DNA of 8,041 nt from Desulfobacteraceae bacterium (GCA_022837185.1 JALHJD010000130.1:4649-12689); one strand, 5' to 3'. Shown: positions 1 through 7,013, counted from the stretch's first letter. The notes: a model not told the origin generated them from the letters alone. Numbers and translations: made by a program.

Positions 1-601
1 AGACCATGAAGGCCAGTTGCTGCAGGGGGCCGGCGGTGCCCTCTCCCTGCCAGGGGTTGGAGGCGAAAAAAGCATCGATCTCGGCCCAGAGGTCGCCCAT
101 CAGGTTGTATTCATAGAGCATCTGCTCCCGTTCCCACTGGTCCAGGGTATAGGCATTCCGTTCGCCGTGGCCGAGGCAGTAAGCATGATGGGTCATGAAG
201 TAATGGGTGTGGAGACGGGCCTCTCCCTCCCTCTTCTCCACCGCCCGTTCCAGGGGATACGTCCTGCAGGCCGTCGGCCTGTCGGGATAGACCGAACATC
301 CCTTTTCCCCCAGGAAGGGGCAGGTATGCTCAACATCATCGCGCATGTTCAGCATGACCGAGGGAAAAAAAGGATGACTCCCGGGCGCGAGGCGGACATG
401 TTTTCTCAGAAAGAGAGCGGAATGGATGTTGAGGGAGGTCTTGAGCCGGAGGACATCGTAGGGGTAGAGGTACAGTTCCAGCCGGCGGCAGCAGATCTTG
501 AAACATCCGACACCGGGATGACAGCGAAACTGAAAGGGTTCCGGGCCGACCACCGTGCGGCCCTCGGGAATCATTTCCTGATCGGGGATGATGTTGGGCA
601 T
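1..601 (-). CDS. YkgJ-type cysteine-cluster protein (CxxCxxCC family), 3' end cut by window edge
   Basis: An open frame of 200 codons runs without a stop to the left edge, so the C-terminus is missing. It carries the cysteine pattern of the YkgJ/CxxCxxCC family, proposed to bind zinc or an iron-sulfur centre but with no established reaction. Visible ligand candidates are C27, C33, C37 and C38 (FRCHPGVGCFKICC), C94 (CPFL), C102 and C112 (GCSVYPDRPTACRTYP) and C142 (YCLGHG). The GC-x-VY-x2-RP-x2-CR-x-YP block is the family hallmark. No signal peptide or membrane segment is evident, so a cytoplasmic protein is likely. The ATG at 601-599 lies four bases after the U-tract of the rplQ terminator and has no Shine-Dalgarno in front. 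An in-frame TTG at 613-611 or the ATG at codon 10 are alternatives, though neither has a well-spaced ribosome binding site. Family assignment is firm; start and function are not. Confidence 0.85.
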   Translation of the reverse strand, partial: MPNIIPDQEMIPEGRTVVGPEPFQFRCHPGVGCFKICCRRLELYLYPYDVLRLKTSLNIHSALFLRKHVRLAPGSHPFFPSVMLNMRDDVEHTCPFLGEKGCSVYPDRPTACRTYPLERAVEKREGEARLHTHYFMTHHAYCLGHGERNAYTLDQWEREQMLYEYNLMGDLWAEIDAFFASNPWQGEGTAGPLQQLAFMV

Positions 602-606
602 CGTTA

Positions 607-646
607 AAAACAAAAAGCTGATATGGCCCGAGCCATATCAGCTTTT
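607..646 (-). terminator. Intrinsic terminator closing the spc-alpha operon
   Basis: A perfect 15-bp inverted repeat (613-627 against 632-646, arms AAAAGCTGATATGGC and GCCATATCAGCTTTT) encloses a 4-base loop. In the minus-strand transcript it is followed by a U-rich run (TTTTGTTTTTAA). It lies 31 bases past the rplQ stop. On the plus strand the hairpin is followed only by CCGTCAC, so it acts in one direction. This is a textbook Rho-independent terminator for the ribosomal-protein transcript. Confidence 0.93.
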
Positions 647-677
647 CCGTCACATGGTCTTCGGACGATTTCCGGCA

Positions 678-1061
678 CTATTCCTCAACCGCCGGTTCGG
701 TATCTTCATACCCGACCAGCTCAAGGATAGCCATGGGCGCGGCATCGCCGAGCCGGCTGCCGGTGCGGATGATCCGGGTATAACCGCCCTGCCGGTCGGC
801 ATACTGGGGGCTGATCAGGTCAAACAGCTTGGCCACCACGTCCTTGCTCTGAATATACGAATAGGCCTGCCGCCGGGAATGCAGGCCGCCCCGCTTGGCG
901 AGGGTGATCATCTTTTCGGCGACCCGGCGGGCCTCTTTGGCCTTGGGAACCGTGGTGACAATACGTTCGTGCTCGAACAGGGAAGTCACCATGTTCCGGA
1001 GCATTGCCTTGCGATGTGATGCGGTGCGGCCCAGTTTACGGCCGGCCTTTCTATGTCTCAT
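678..1061 (-). CDS. rplQ: 50S ribosomal protein L17
   Basis: The 127-residue product matches bacterial L17 along its length (E. coli L17 is also 127 residues). It opens with [20 protein letters not shown], followed by the [17 protein letters not shown] block (residues 21-37), [19 protein letters not shown] (40-58) and the C-terminal [23 protein letters not shown] core (93-115), with an acidic tail. L17 sits near the polypeptide exit tunnel of the 50S subunit. The ATG is preceded by AGGGACAGGACA, a purine-rich Shine-Dalgarno. The gene lies 61 nt after rpoA and is the last gene of the operon, directly followed by the terminator. There are no anomalies. Confidence 0.98.
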   Translation of the reverse strand: MRHRKAGRKLGRTASHRKAMLRNMVTSLFEHERIVTTVPKAKEARRVAEKMITLAKRGGLHSRRQAYSYIQSKDVVAKLFDLISPQYADRQGGYTRIIRTGSRLGDAAPMAILELVGYEDTEPAVEE

Positions 1062-1122
1062 TGTCCTGTCCCTAAAAAACGTAATCCGTTAAGTTTGCCG
1101 TTATTGAAAAGAAATGAGGATA

Positions 1123-2166
1123 TCAGGCCTCGTCTTCCTTTTCCTCCCGCTGATCAGGGGGTATCCACCCCTCGATATTCATCCCCAGAGAGAGATTGTG
1201 CTCCGCCAGCAGGGCTCTGATTTCATTCAGAGATTTGCGCCCGAAATTTTTGGTTTTGAGCATCTCCGCATCGGTCTTCTGCACCAGTTGCCCGATATAC
1301 TGAATCTTGGCATTTTTCAGACAATTGGCTGATCGAACGGACAATTCAAGGTCATCGACATCCTTGTCAAGGAACGAGGGATACTTGTCCTTATCATCGC
1401 CGCCGATTTCCTCTTCGTCGGGTTCAGCGGACTCCTCGTCAAAATTGATGAAGATGGTCATCTGGTCCTTCAGTATTTTCGCCGCGAAGGCCAGAGCGTT
1501 TTCCGGGGTGACGCTGCCGTCGGTTTCCAGTTCGATGGTCAGCCGGTCATAGTCGGTCTGCTGGCCGACGCGGGCCTGGCTGACAACATACTGAATGCGC
1601 CTGATGGGCGAAAACACAGAATCTATCGGGATAACGCCGATGGGCTGATCTTCGGTCTTATTCAGCTCCGCCGGCCGATACCCCTTGCCCCATTTTACCT
1701 CAAGTTCGGCTCTGAACCGGGTATCACCGGTTATGGTGCAGATCGGCAGCTCCGGGTTCATCACCTCCACATAGGGTTCTCCGTTGATGTCGCCGGCGGT
1801 AACTACTCCGGGGCCTTTTTTGTCGATAGTGACCGTCTGGGAATCCGAATGATTCAGCTTGAGCCGGACCTGCTTGAAGTTCAGGATGATCTCGGCGAGG
1901 TCCTCATGAATGCCGTCAATGGTGGTAAATTCATGCAGGGCGTTGTCCACCCTGATCGAAGTAATCGCCGCGCCCCGTATGGTCGACAGCAGTATCCGGC
2001 GCAGGGAATTGCCGATGGTGGTGGCGAAGCCGCGCTCCAGGGGCTGGCAGACAAACTTGCAGTACCTGTTGGTGCGGGTCTCCTTGCTGACCTCGATCCG
2101 CTCAGGGCGGATGAGATCGTGCCAGTTTTTATAAAACGGGATTTCTTCCATGATTTGCTGTGCCAT
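1123..2166 (-). CDS. rpoA: DNA-directed RNA polymerase alpha subunit
   Basis: The 347-residue protein has both alpha domains. The N-terminal assembly/dimerisation domain spans about residues 1-240, with [19 protein letters not shown] (44-62) as the alpha-dimer and beta-contact motif. An acidic flexible linker covers about 242-268. The C-terminal domain spans about 270-335, with [10 protein letters not shown] (277-286) containing R278, equivalent to E. coli R265, which binds UP-element DNA and activators. [11 protein letters not shown] and [11 protein letters not shown] complete the helix-hairpin-helix fold. Alpha dimerises to nucleate core RNA polymerase assembly. The ATG at 2166 has AGGTAGAGC in front. 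A second ATG at codon 6 lacks a ribosome binding site. It lies 20 nt downstream of rpsD and upstream of rplQ, the standard alpha-operon position. Length is slightly above E. coli (329) because of the N-terminus and linker. Confidence 0.99.
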   Translation of the reverse strand: MAQQIMEEIPFYKNWHDLIRPERIEVSKETRTNRYCKFVCQPLERGFATTIGNSLRRILLSTIRGAAITSIRVDNALHEFTTIDGIHEDLAEIILNFKQVRLKLNHSDSQTVTIDKKGPGVVTAGDINGEPYVEVMNPELPICTITGDTRFRAELEVKWGKGYRPAELNKTEDQPIGVIPIDSVFSPIRRIQYVVSQARVGQQTDYDRLTIELETDGSVTPENALAFAAKILKDQMTIFINFDEESAEPDEEEIGGDDKDKYPSFLDKDVDDLELSVRSANCLKNAKIQYIGQLVQKTDAEMLKTKNFGRKSLNEIRALLAEHNLSLGMNIEGWIPPDQREEKEDEA

Positions 2167-2186
2167 GCTCTACCTGACGGTTAATG

Positions 2187-2816
2187 TTACTTGGAGTACA
2201 GCTCGACAATCAGCTGTTCCTGAATCGGCATAGTGACTTCTTCCCTGCCGGGCAGGGATTTGACCGTTCCCTGGAAGTTGGGGGCGTCAAGCTCGAGCCA
2301 TGCGGGCACGCCTCTGCGGGCCACTCCCTCGAGATTGTCGATGATGACTTCATTCTTCCTGCTCTTTTCCTTCAGGGAGATAACATCATCCACCGCGACC
2401 TGGTACGACGGGATATTGACCTTGCGGTTGTTCACCAGAAAATGATTGTGGCGGACGAGCTGCCGGGCCTGGTTCCTGGAACCGGCGAAACCAAGGCGGT
2501 ATACGACGTTGTCCAGCCGCCGTTCAAGCATCATGATCAGATTGTCGCCGGTAACGCCCCTGGCTTGTTCCGCGTTGACGAAAAAATTGCGGAACTGGCC
2601 TTCCAGCATGCCGTACATGTGCTTGACTTTCTGTTTTTCCCGTAACTGGACGGCATAGTCGGACATTTTTCTGAATCTGTTCTGACCATGCTGACCCGGC
2701 GCATAGGATCGCCGTTCAAAAGCACATTTATCAGAATAACACCGTTCACCCTTGAGAAATAATTTCAGATTTTCCCGCCTGCACAACCTGCAGGATGCTT
2801 CTGTGTATCTGGCCAA
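2187..2816 (-). CDS. rpsD: 30S ribosomal protein S4, zinc-finger (C+) form, TTG start
   Basis: The 209-residue product is a full-length S4. The N-terminus has C9-x2-C12-x13-C26-x4-C31, the four-cysteine zinc site of C+ S4 proteins such as that of Thermus. The body [19 protein letters not shown] begins the S4 RNA-binding domain (about 100-165), which includes [21 protein letters not shown]4 initiates 30S assembly on the 5' domain of 16S rRNA, and in E. coli it represses its own operon. The start is TTG at 2816. The frame upstream has no ATG or GTG in reach, and [12 protein letters not shown] aligns with the conserved family N-terminus. GGAGGT lies seven bases before it. The spacer to rpsK is 85 nt and contains a hairpin, so separate translational control is possible but unproven. 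Confidence 0.98.
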   Translation of the reverse strand: MARYTEASCRLCRRENLKLFLKGERCYSDKCAFERRSYAPGQHGQNRFRKMSDYAVQLREKQKVKHMYGMLEGQFRNFFVNAEQARGVTGDNLIMMLERRLDNVVYRLGFAGSRNQARQLVRHNHFLVNNRKVNIPSYQVAVDDVISLKEKSRKNEVIIDNLEGVARRGVPAWLELDAPNFQGTVKSLPGREEVTMPIQEQLIVELYSK

Positions 2817-2821
2817 CTTAT

Positions 2822-2827
2822 ACCTCC
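2822..2827 (-). promoter_or_regulatory. Ribosome binding site of rpsD
   Basis: GGAGGT stands five bases (ATAAG) upstream of the TTG codon. Near-perfect anti-Shine-Dalgarno pairing fixes this TTG as the rpsD start and probably compensates for the weak codon. Confidence 0.85.
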
Positions 2828-2841
2828 GTGATGAGTCGGCT

Positions 2842-2871
2842 GCGACCCGTCATGCCGGGTTGACCGGTCGC
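2842..2871 (-). promoter_or_regulatory. RNA hairpin in the rpsK-rpsD spacer, possible translational control element
   Basis: In the minus-strand transcript GCGACC pairs with GGTCGC (6 bp). A single G-G mismatch follows, then GTCA pairs with TGAC (4 bp) around an 8-base loop, ACCCGGCA. It ends 14 bases before the rpsD Shine-Dalgarno. No U-tract follows, so it is not a terminator. A 10-base palindrome, GCGGGCCCGC (2870-2879), overlaps its 5' edge and could give a competing fold. The pairing is seen directly. A role in S4 feedback or mRNA processing is inference. Confidence 0.45.
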
Positions 2872-2901
2872 GGGCCCGCCGTGGAAAATTTGCGGCGCTT
2901 C

Positions 2902-3300
2902 TTATACTCTTCTGCGCTTGGGGGGCTTGCAGCCGTTGTGAGGGATGGGCGTTATATCGCTTATTTTGCTCACTTCGACTTCGGCCGTCGTAAGTGCGCG
3001 AAGCGCAGCTTCCCGGCCGGGGCCGGGACCTTTGACACGCACTTCAACCTTGCGTATGCCGTTTTCCTTTGCCTTGGCAACCGCATCGGCCAGGGCGTTC
3101 TGGGCGGCAAAGGGGGTCGACTTCCGGGACCCCTTGAATCCTATCACTCCAGCGCTGGACCAGGAGAGCACATTGCCCTGCCGGTCGGCAATCGTCACCA
3201 GAGTGTTATTGAAGGTTGAATAAATGGAAACAATTCCTTCCGGGACACTCTTTTTATCTTTGCGCTTGACCTTCCCGGCGGTTTTCTTCTGCTTTGCCAT
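2902..3300 (-). CDS. rpsK: 30S ribosomal protein S11
   Basis: The 132-residue product is S11 of normal length. After a lysine-rich N-terminal tail (1-18) come [21 protein letters not shown] (22-42), [20 protein letters not shown] (43-62), the [17 protein letters not shown] block (88-104) and the conserved C-terminus [17 protein letters not shown] (116-132). S11 lies on the platform of the 30S subunit near the mRNA exit and the S7 contact. The ATG at 3300 is preceded by CGGAGCAGTC, a well-spaced Shine-Dalgarno. It follows rpsM with a 54-nt spacer, which holds only a weak hairpin (CGTT-GAAC-AACG). Confidence 0.98.
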   Translation of the reverse strand: MAKQKKTAGKVKRKDKKSVPEGIVSIYSTFNNTLVTIADRQGNVLSWSSAGVIGFKGSRKSTPFAAQNALADAVAKAKENGIRKVEVRVKGPGPGREAALRALTTAEVEVSKISDITPIPHNGCKPPKRRRV

Positions 3301-3354
3301 GACTGCTCCGTATTATCTTCTTCCGCGTTGTTCAACGTGGAAAATCAGGGTTGA

Positions 3355-3723
3355 CTACTTTTTCTTGACCGCCGGACCGCGCCGCGGTCCCTTGCGGGTA
3401 CGGGCATTGGTCTTTGTCCTCTGACCGTTGCAGGGCAGTCCGAGGCGATGGCGGCGGCCCCGGTAGCATCCGAGGTCGGTGAGGCGTTTGATATCCATGG
3501 ACACTTCACGCCGTCTGTCGCCCTCAACCATGTACCCGGCCTCGATGATCTTCCTGATCTTGGTGACCTCGTCGGTGCTGAGGTCGTCACTGTTCATCTG
3601 ATAGGGAAGGTCCGCCTTATCGAGTATTTCCCGCGCCGAGGACAGGCCTATGCCGTAGATATAGGTCAGCGCCCTGTCAAGATGTTTGTTTTTCGGTAAA
3701 TCTACACCAGCTATACGTGCCAA
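3355..3723 (-). CDS. rpsM: 30S ribosomal protein S13, TTG start
   Basis: The 122-residue product is S13: [21 protein letters not shown] at the start, then the YIYGIG helix-hairpin region (22-27), the central [20 protein letters not shown] (77-96) and the basic tail [24 protein letters not shown]13 sits in the 30S head and contacts the P-site tRNA and the 50S subunit through bridges B1a/B1b. The start is TTG at 3723. The upstream frame reaches a TGA within 24 bases without an ATG or GTG, AAGGAG is seven bases in front, and the conserved ARIAGVDLP follows at once. It is the first gene of the classical alpha block, 40 nt after rpmJ. Confidence 0.98.
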   Translation of the reverse strand: MARIAGVDLPKNKHLDRALTYIYGIGLSSAREILDKADLPYQMNSDDLSTDEVTKIRKIIEAGYMVEGDRRREVSMDIKRLTDLGCYRGRRHRLGLPCNGQRTKTNARTRKGPRRGPAVKKK

Positions 3724-3730
3724 GAGCTTA

Positions 3731-3736
3731 CTCCTT
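3731..3736 (-). promoter_or_regulatory. Ribosome binding site of rpsM
   Basis: AAGGAG lies seven bases (TAAGCTC) upstream of the TTG codon and decides the start of rpsM, since no ATG or GTG exists in the short open frame above it. Confidence 0.85.
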
Positions 3737-3763
3737 TTTGCAAATCAGTTCCGGGTTGTCGGT

Positions 3764-3877
3764 CTACCCCTGACGCTGCTTATGTTTCTTGTTCTTGCAA
3801 CTGACTCGGACCGTTCCTCTCCGCTTGAGCACCTTGCAGTCGCTGCACATTTTTTTTACCGATGACCGTACTTTCAT
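3764..3877 (-). CDS. rpmJ: 50S ribosomal protein L36, zinc-binding (C+) form
   Basis: A 37-codon gene encodes [20 protein letters not shown] and then [17 protein letters not shown]. It matches L36 in length and sequence. C11, C14, C27 and H32 form the CCCH zinc site of the C+ type, which binds 23S rRNA in the 50S subunit. GGGAGGA seven bases before the ATG is a strong ribosome binding site. It lies 36 nt after infA and 40 nt before rpsM, its usual place at the spc/alpha junction. Codons 7-10 include a run of eight A (GTA AAA AAA ATG). Confidence 0.97.
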   Translation of the reverse strand: MKVRSSVKKMCSDCKVLKRRGTVRVSCKNKKHKQRQG

Positions 3878-3913
3878 CGCCGTCCTCCCGGGCAATTCGC
3901 CAACGTTCTGCGT

Positions 3914-4144
3914 CTATCTTTTTCCGCCTTTGGAACGGAATGTCACTCTGCCCCGCGTGAGATCATACGGAGAGAGCTCAATGGTTACCCGGTCTCCGGG
4001 CAAGATTTTTATATAATGCATTCGCATTTTACCAGAGATATGCGCAAGCACCTTGTGGCCGTTATCGAGTTCGACGCGAAACATCGCGTTCGGCAACGGC
4101 TCTATGATGGTGCCTTCCACTTCTATGGCATCTTCCTTGGACAT
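3914..4144 (-). CDS. infA: Translation initiation factor IF-1
   Basis: The 76-residue product is a single OB-fold protein nearly identical to the family consensus: [20 protein letters not shown], then [40 protein letters not shown] and a short [10 protein letters not shown] tail, a few residues longer than E. coli IF-1 (72). IF-1 occupies the 30S A site during initiation and supports IF-2 and IF-3. The start chosen is the ATG at 4144, giving the conserved MSKED. An upstream in-frame ATG at 4153 overlaps the AGAGGA Shine-Dalgarno (4153-4158), which is ideally spaced (8 nt) for 4144. It has its own predicted promoter in the map-infA spacer and is followed by rpmJ after 36 nt. Confidence 0.98.
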   Translation of the reverse strand: MSKEDAIEVEGTIIEPLPNAMFRVELDNGHKVLAHISGKMRMHYIKILPGDRVTIELSPYDLTRGRVTFRSKGGKR

Positions 4145-4187
4145 ACTCCACATCCTCTAAAAAAAATCGAACAGCACAAAAAATTGT

Positions 4188-4216
4188 AATATATCTAAGT
4201 TACGTTATTTTTTCAA
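4188..4216 (-). promoter_or_regulatory. Sigma70-type promoter of infA
   Basis: On the minus strand TTGAAA (-35, 4211-4216) and TATATT (-10, 4188-4193) are separated by exactly 17 bases. They lie in a markedly AT-rich stretch unlike the GC-rich coding sequence around it. Transcription would begin near 4180 and leave a leader of roughly 37 nt, including two U-runs (six and eight) before the infA Shine-Dalgarno. It would give infA-rpmJ and the alpha block a transcript independent of the main upstream promoter. Seen from the sequence only. Confidence 0.7.
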
Positions 4217-4259
4217 CCACTTTTTCGGAGAGATGCCGCATGCGAACACGTGGCTCCAT

Positions 4260-5039
4260 TCAGGCCTCCGGCACAGCGCTGAGGACGAACGGACCTTTGC
4301 CCGTGGCGGCAACCGAATGCTCGAAATGTGCCGAAGGCTTTCGATCCGCGGTCACGACAGTCCAGTTGTCTCCCAGTACCTTGACCTTGGATGTTCCGGC
4401 ATTGACCATCGGTTCAATTGCCAGGACCATCCCTTCAAGGATCCGGGGCGACGAACGGTTGTCCTGCACATAATTGGGAACCTCGGGACTCTCGTGCAGA
4501 TTTGTGCCGATACCGTGGCCGACAAACTGCCGGACAACGGCAAAGCCGTTCTTCTCCACATGATCCTGAATCGCCCTGGATATATCGGCGACCCTGTTGC
4601 CGACCCGTACCTGGGTGATGGCCTGATCGAGCGCCTCCCGGGTCACCCTCATCAGTTTTTCCTTTTGCGGGGAGATGTTGCCGATGGGGATGGTAACAGC
4701 TGCGTCGCCGTAAAAACCCTGGTATCGGACCCCGAAATCCACGCTGACGATATCTCCTTCCCGCAGGATGACTTTATTGGAAGGGATGCCGTGGACGACC
4801 TCCTCGTTGATCGAGACGCACAGGCTGCCCGGGAATCCTCTGTATCCCTTGAAGGCGGGCTCGCCATGATGATCCCGGCAGTATTCCTCCGCCCATTGGT
4901 CCAGCCGCAGAGTCGACAATCCCGGGCGAACCTGATGCTGCAGGAGCCGCAAAACCCCGGCGACAATCTGGTTCGCCTCGAACATGATGGCAATCTCTTC
5001 GGGCGTTTTGACAGTTATGGCCTTTTCCTGATCCGTCAC
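4260..5039 (-). CDS. map: Type I methionine aminopeptidase, GTG start
   Basis: The 259-residue product is a pita-bread-fold metallopeptidase that removes the initiator methionine from nascent proteins. The catalytic set is complete: H83 (VVHGIP), metal ligands D101 (VDFG), D112 (GDAA), H175 (GHGIG), E209 (IEPM) and E240 (FEH), plus H182. There is no N-terminal zinc-finger extension, so it is the short bacterial class (E. coli 264 residues). The start is GTG at 5039. The frame above it meets TAA after three codons and no ATG precedes the conserved TVKTPEEI, so GTG is the only choice; GGGA four bases before it is a modest ribosome binding site. It follows secY by 12 nt, indicating cotranscription, and is separated from infA by an AT-rich promoter-bearing spacer. 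Confidence 0.98.
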   Translation of the reverse strand: MTDQEKAITVKTPEEIAIMFEANQIVAGVLRLLQHQVRPGLSTLRLDQWAEEYCRDHHGEPAFKGYRGFPGSLCVSINEEVVHGIPSNKVILREGDIVSVDFGVRYQGFYGDAAVTIPIGNISPQKEKLMRVTREALDQAITQVRVGNRVADISRAIQDHVEKNGFAVVRQFVGHGIGTNLHESPEVPNYVQDNRSSPRILEGMVLAIEPMVNAGTSKVKVLGDNWTVVTADRKPSAHFEHSVAATGKGPFVLSAVPEA

Positions 5040-5051
5040 TGTATCCCGTTA

Positions 5052-6356
5052 TCAGCGCCGTCCTTTGATTCGGCCTGCCTTGAGAAATCCCTCATAATTG
5101 CGCATGACCAGGTGGGATTCTATCTGAGAAATCGTATCGATGGAAACGCCAACCACGATAAGAAGCGCCGTGCCGCCGAAATAAAACGGTATGTTGAACT
5201 TGCTGATCAACAGGGTCGGCATGATGCAGACCGCACTGAGATAGATTGCCCCGACGACGGTCAATCGGGTCAGGATCTTGTCGATGAACTCGGAGGTCTT
5301 CTTGCCCGGACGTATCCCCGGGACGAATCCTCCGTTTTTCTTCAGGTTTTCGGCGACATCGTCCGGCTTGAAGGTCACGGCTGTGTAAAAGAAACAGAAA
5401 AAAACGATAAAGCCGGTAAAAATTATATAATAATAGACTGTTCCGGGCGACAGGGCGGCCGAGACCTTCTGAACCCAGTCTATCTGGATAAAGCTGCCGA
5501 TGGTTGCCGGGAACATCATGATCGACGAGGCGAAAATAGGCGGGATGACCCCGGAAATATTGATTTTGAGAGGCAGATGGCTGGACTGGCCGCCGTAGAC
5601 CCTTCTGCCCACCACTCGCTTGGCGTATTGAATGGGAATACGTCTCTGAGCCGTTTCGACAAAGATGATGAAAGCGACAATGGCGACCATCATGACCAGG
5701 AGAATAGGCAGGAAGATAACCGCCAGTTCCCCGGCCTTGACGAGCTGGATGGTATTGCCGATGGCGGCAGGCATCCGCGCCACGATACCGGCAAAAATGA
5801 TCAAGGATATGCCGTTGCCGATGCCCCGTTCCGTCATCTGTTCGCCGAGCCACATGATGAACGCCGTGCCCGAGGTCAGGGTCAGCATGGTCATCAGTTT
5901 AAAGTGCAGTCCCGGCACCATGACGATGGGTTCGCCGCTCGGTCCTGCCATCCCCTCCAAACCAGTGGCGATGAACATGCTCTGGATGAGGCTGAGGCCG
6001 ATGGTTCCATAGCGGGTATACTGGGTGATCTTGCGGCGGCCGGCCTCTCCTTCCTTTTTCAGCTGCTCCAGCTGGGGGACGACCACGGTCAGCAACTGAA
6101 TGATGATCGAGGCACTGATGTACGGCATGATGCCCAGCGCAAAAATCGAGAAATTTTCCAGCGCTCCGCCGGAAAACATGTTGAACATCCCGAACAGGGT
6201 GTCGGCATTCTGCTTGAAAAATGCGGCCAGGGCCTCTCCGTTGATTCCGGGCGTGGGTATCTGGACACCCATCCTGTATACCATCAGCATCAGGAGGGTA
6301 AAAATGATCCGCTTCCGCAGTTCGGGAATACTTGCCGCGCTGGCGAGACCGCTCAT
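5052..6356 (-). CDS. secY: Protein translocase channel subunit SecY
   Basis: The 434-residue integral membrane protein has the ten hydrophobic helices of SecY. Visible landmarks are the N-terminal [19 protein letters not shown] (12-30), the plug and TM2 region [20 protein letters not shown] (61-80), [20 protein letters not shown] (172-191), the basic cytosolic loop [12 protein letters not shown] (236-247), the ribosome/SecA-binding loop [11 protein letters not shown] (342-352, with R349 like the conserved loop arginine) and [14 protein letters not shown] (391-404). With SecE and SecG it forms the inner-membrane channel used by SecA and by cotranslational insertion. The ATG at 6356 is four bases after the rplO stop, and its AAGGA Shine-Dalgarno lies inside the last codons of rplO, suggesting translational coupling. 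Length equals that of typical bacterial SecY. Confidence 0.99.
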   Translation of the reverse strand: MSGLASAASIPELRKRIIFTLLMLMVYRMGVQIPTPGINGEALAAFFKQNADTLFGMFNMFSGGALENFSIFALGIMPYISASIIIQLLTVVVPQLEQLKKEGEAGRRKITQYTRYGTIGLSLIQSMFIATGLEGMAGPSGEPIVMVPGLHFKLMTMLTLTSGTAFIMWLGEQMTERGIGNGISLIIFAGIVARMPAAIGNTIQLVKAGELAVIFLPILLVMMVAIVAFIIFVETAQRRIPIQYAKRVVGRRVYGGQSSHLPLKINISGVIPPIFASSIMMFPATIGSFIQIDWVQKVSAALSPGTVYYYIIFTGFIVFFCFFYTAVTFKPDDVAENLKKNGGFVPGIRPGKKTSEFIDKILTRLTVVGAIYLSAVCIMPTLLISKFNIPFYFGGTALLIVVGVSIDTISQIESHLVMRNYEGFLKAGRIKGRR

Positions 6357-6360
6357 CCGG

Positions 6361-6801
6361 TTATTCCTTTACTGATCCGCCGGCGGCTTCGATCTTTGCC
6401 CTGGCGCCGCTGCTCACGCGGTCGACGTCAAGGATGATGGCCGCGGTGATGTCGCCGTTGGCCAGGACCTTGACCATGCCGTCCGACGCTTTGACCAGTC
6501 CGGCCTCCACCAGCGCCGCCCGATCCACGGTCGCGCCTTTTTCAAAGCGGTTCAGGTCGCGCAACGAGACAATGGCGAATTCCTTCTTGAAGATGTTGGT
6601 GAACCCCCTCTTGGGGAGACGGCGGTGCAGCGGCATCTGGCCTCCCTCAAAACCCGGACTGCGTGTATACCCGCTTCGAGCCCTGGCACCCTTGTGGCCT
6701 CGCGTCGCGGTCCTGCCGTGGCCGCTTCCCTGACCGCGGCCGACGCGCTTCTTGTTGCGGCGTGATCCCTCCGACGGGGAAAGATTGTTCAGCGTCAGCA
6801 T
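6361..6801 (-). CDS. rplO: 50S ribosomal protein L15
   Basis: The 146-residue product is L15. It starts with [20 protein letters not shown], followed by the glycine/arginine-rich rRNA-binding extension [20 protein letters not shown] (21-40), the [17 protein letters not shown] block (51-67) and a globular C-terminal domain with [10 protein letters not shown] (110-119). L15 is a late-assembly protein of the 50S subunit. The ATG is only two bases after the rpmD stop, and its GGAGGA Shine-Dalgarno lies in the rpmD 3' end. It ends four bases before secY, so rpmD-rplO-secY form a tightly packed, probably coupled unit. Confidence 0.98.
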   Translation of the reverse strand: MLTLNNLSPSEGSRRNKKRVGRGQGSGHGRTATRGHKGARARSGYTRSPGFEGGQMPLHRRLPKRGFTNIFKKEFAIVSLRDLNRFEKGATVDRAALVEAGLVKASDGMVKVLANGDITAAIILDVDRVSSGARAKIEAAGGSVKE

Positions 6802-6803
6802 CG

Positions 6804-6983
6804 TTATTCCTCCACCCGCACCAGGTGCATGACCTTGGTCAGCATCCCCCGGATTTCCGGAGTATTCTTCCTGGCAACGGTCTTGTTCATTTTCGTCAGG
6901 CCGAGGCCGGTCAGCGTCGCCCTGATCTTCCGGGTGCTGCCGATGCAGCTCTTCACCTGGGTTATCTTGATCGTATCAGTCAT
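6804..6983 (-). CDS. rpmD: 50S ribosomal protein L30
   Basis: A 59-codon gene encodes [40 protein letters not shown] and [19 protein letters not shown]. The [22 protein letters not shown] and V-x-HLV-x-V elements are the L30 signature, and the length is that of the short bacterial form (E. coli 59). L30 is a small peripheral protein of the 50S subunit. The ATG at 6983 is preceded by AGGTGGAATT. It sits 30 nt after rpsE and 2 nt before rplO, its normal place in the spc operon. Confidence 0.97.
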   Translation of the reverse strand: MTDTIKITQVKSCIGSTRKIRATLTGLGLTKMNKTVARKNTPEIRGMLTKVMHLVRVEE

Positions 6984-7013
6984 AATTCCACCTGTTCATT
7001 TGCAGCGGCGGCC

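Noticed and set aside
17..607. A 196-codon plus-strand open frame at the left end
   Set aside because: It overlaps the minus-strand cysteine-cluster gene, whose family motif is clear; the plus frame has no recognisable feature.
336..653. A 105-codon minus-strand frame crossing the terminator from a GTG at 653
   Set aside because: It is out of frame with the cysteine-cluster gene, translates the terminator hairpin, and has no family resemblance.
1075..1100. AACG-GATTA-CGTT followed by T6 upstream of rplQ, resembling a tiny terminator
   Set aside because: A 4-bp stem is too short, and rplQ downstream must be transcribed.
3324..3339. Small hairpin (CGTT-GAAC-AACG) in the rpsM-rpsK spacer
   Set aside because: A four-pair stem extended only across a mismatch is too weak to call a regulatory element.
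4145..4153. Upstream ATG giving IF-1 an MWS extension
   Set aside because: That ATG overlaps the AGAGGA Shine-Dalgarno, which is ideally spaced for the ATG at 4144, and IF-1 proteins begin MSKED or similar.
4237..4244. CGCATGCG palindrome just after map, a possible terminator or operator
   Set aside because: An 8-base self-complement with no loop and no adjoining U-run; expected by chance in GC-rich DNA.
4233..6437. A 734-codon plus-strand open frame, the longest in the window, antisense to map and secY
   Set aside because: The product is rich in Asp, His, Arg and Gly without recognisable domains. It is what the reverse strand of hydrophobic secY codons (NTN read as NAN) produces. Both genes beneath it are unmistakable.
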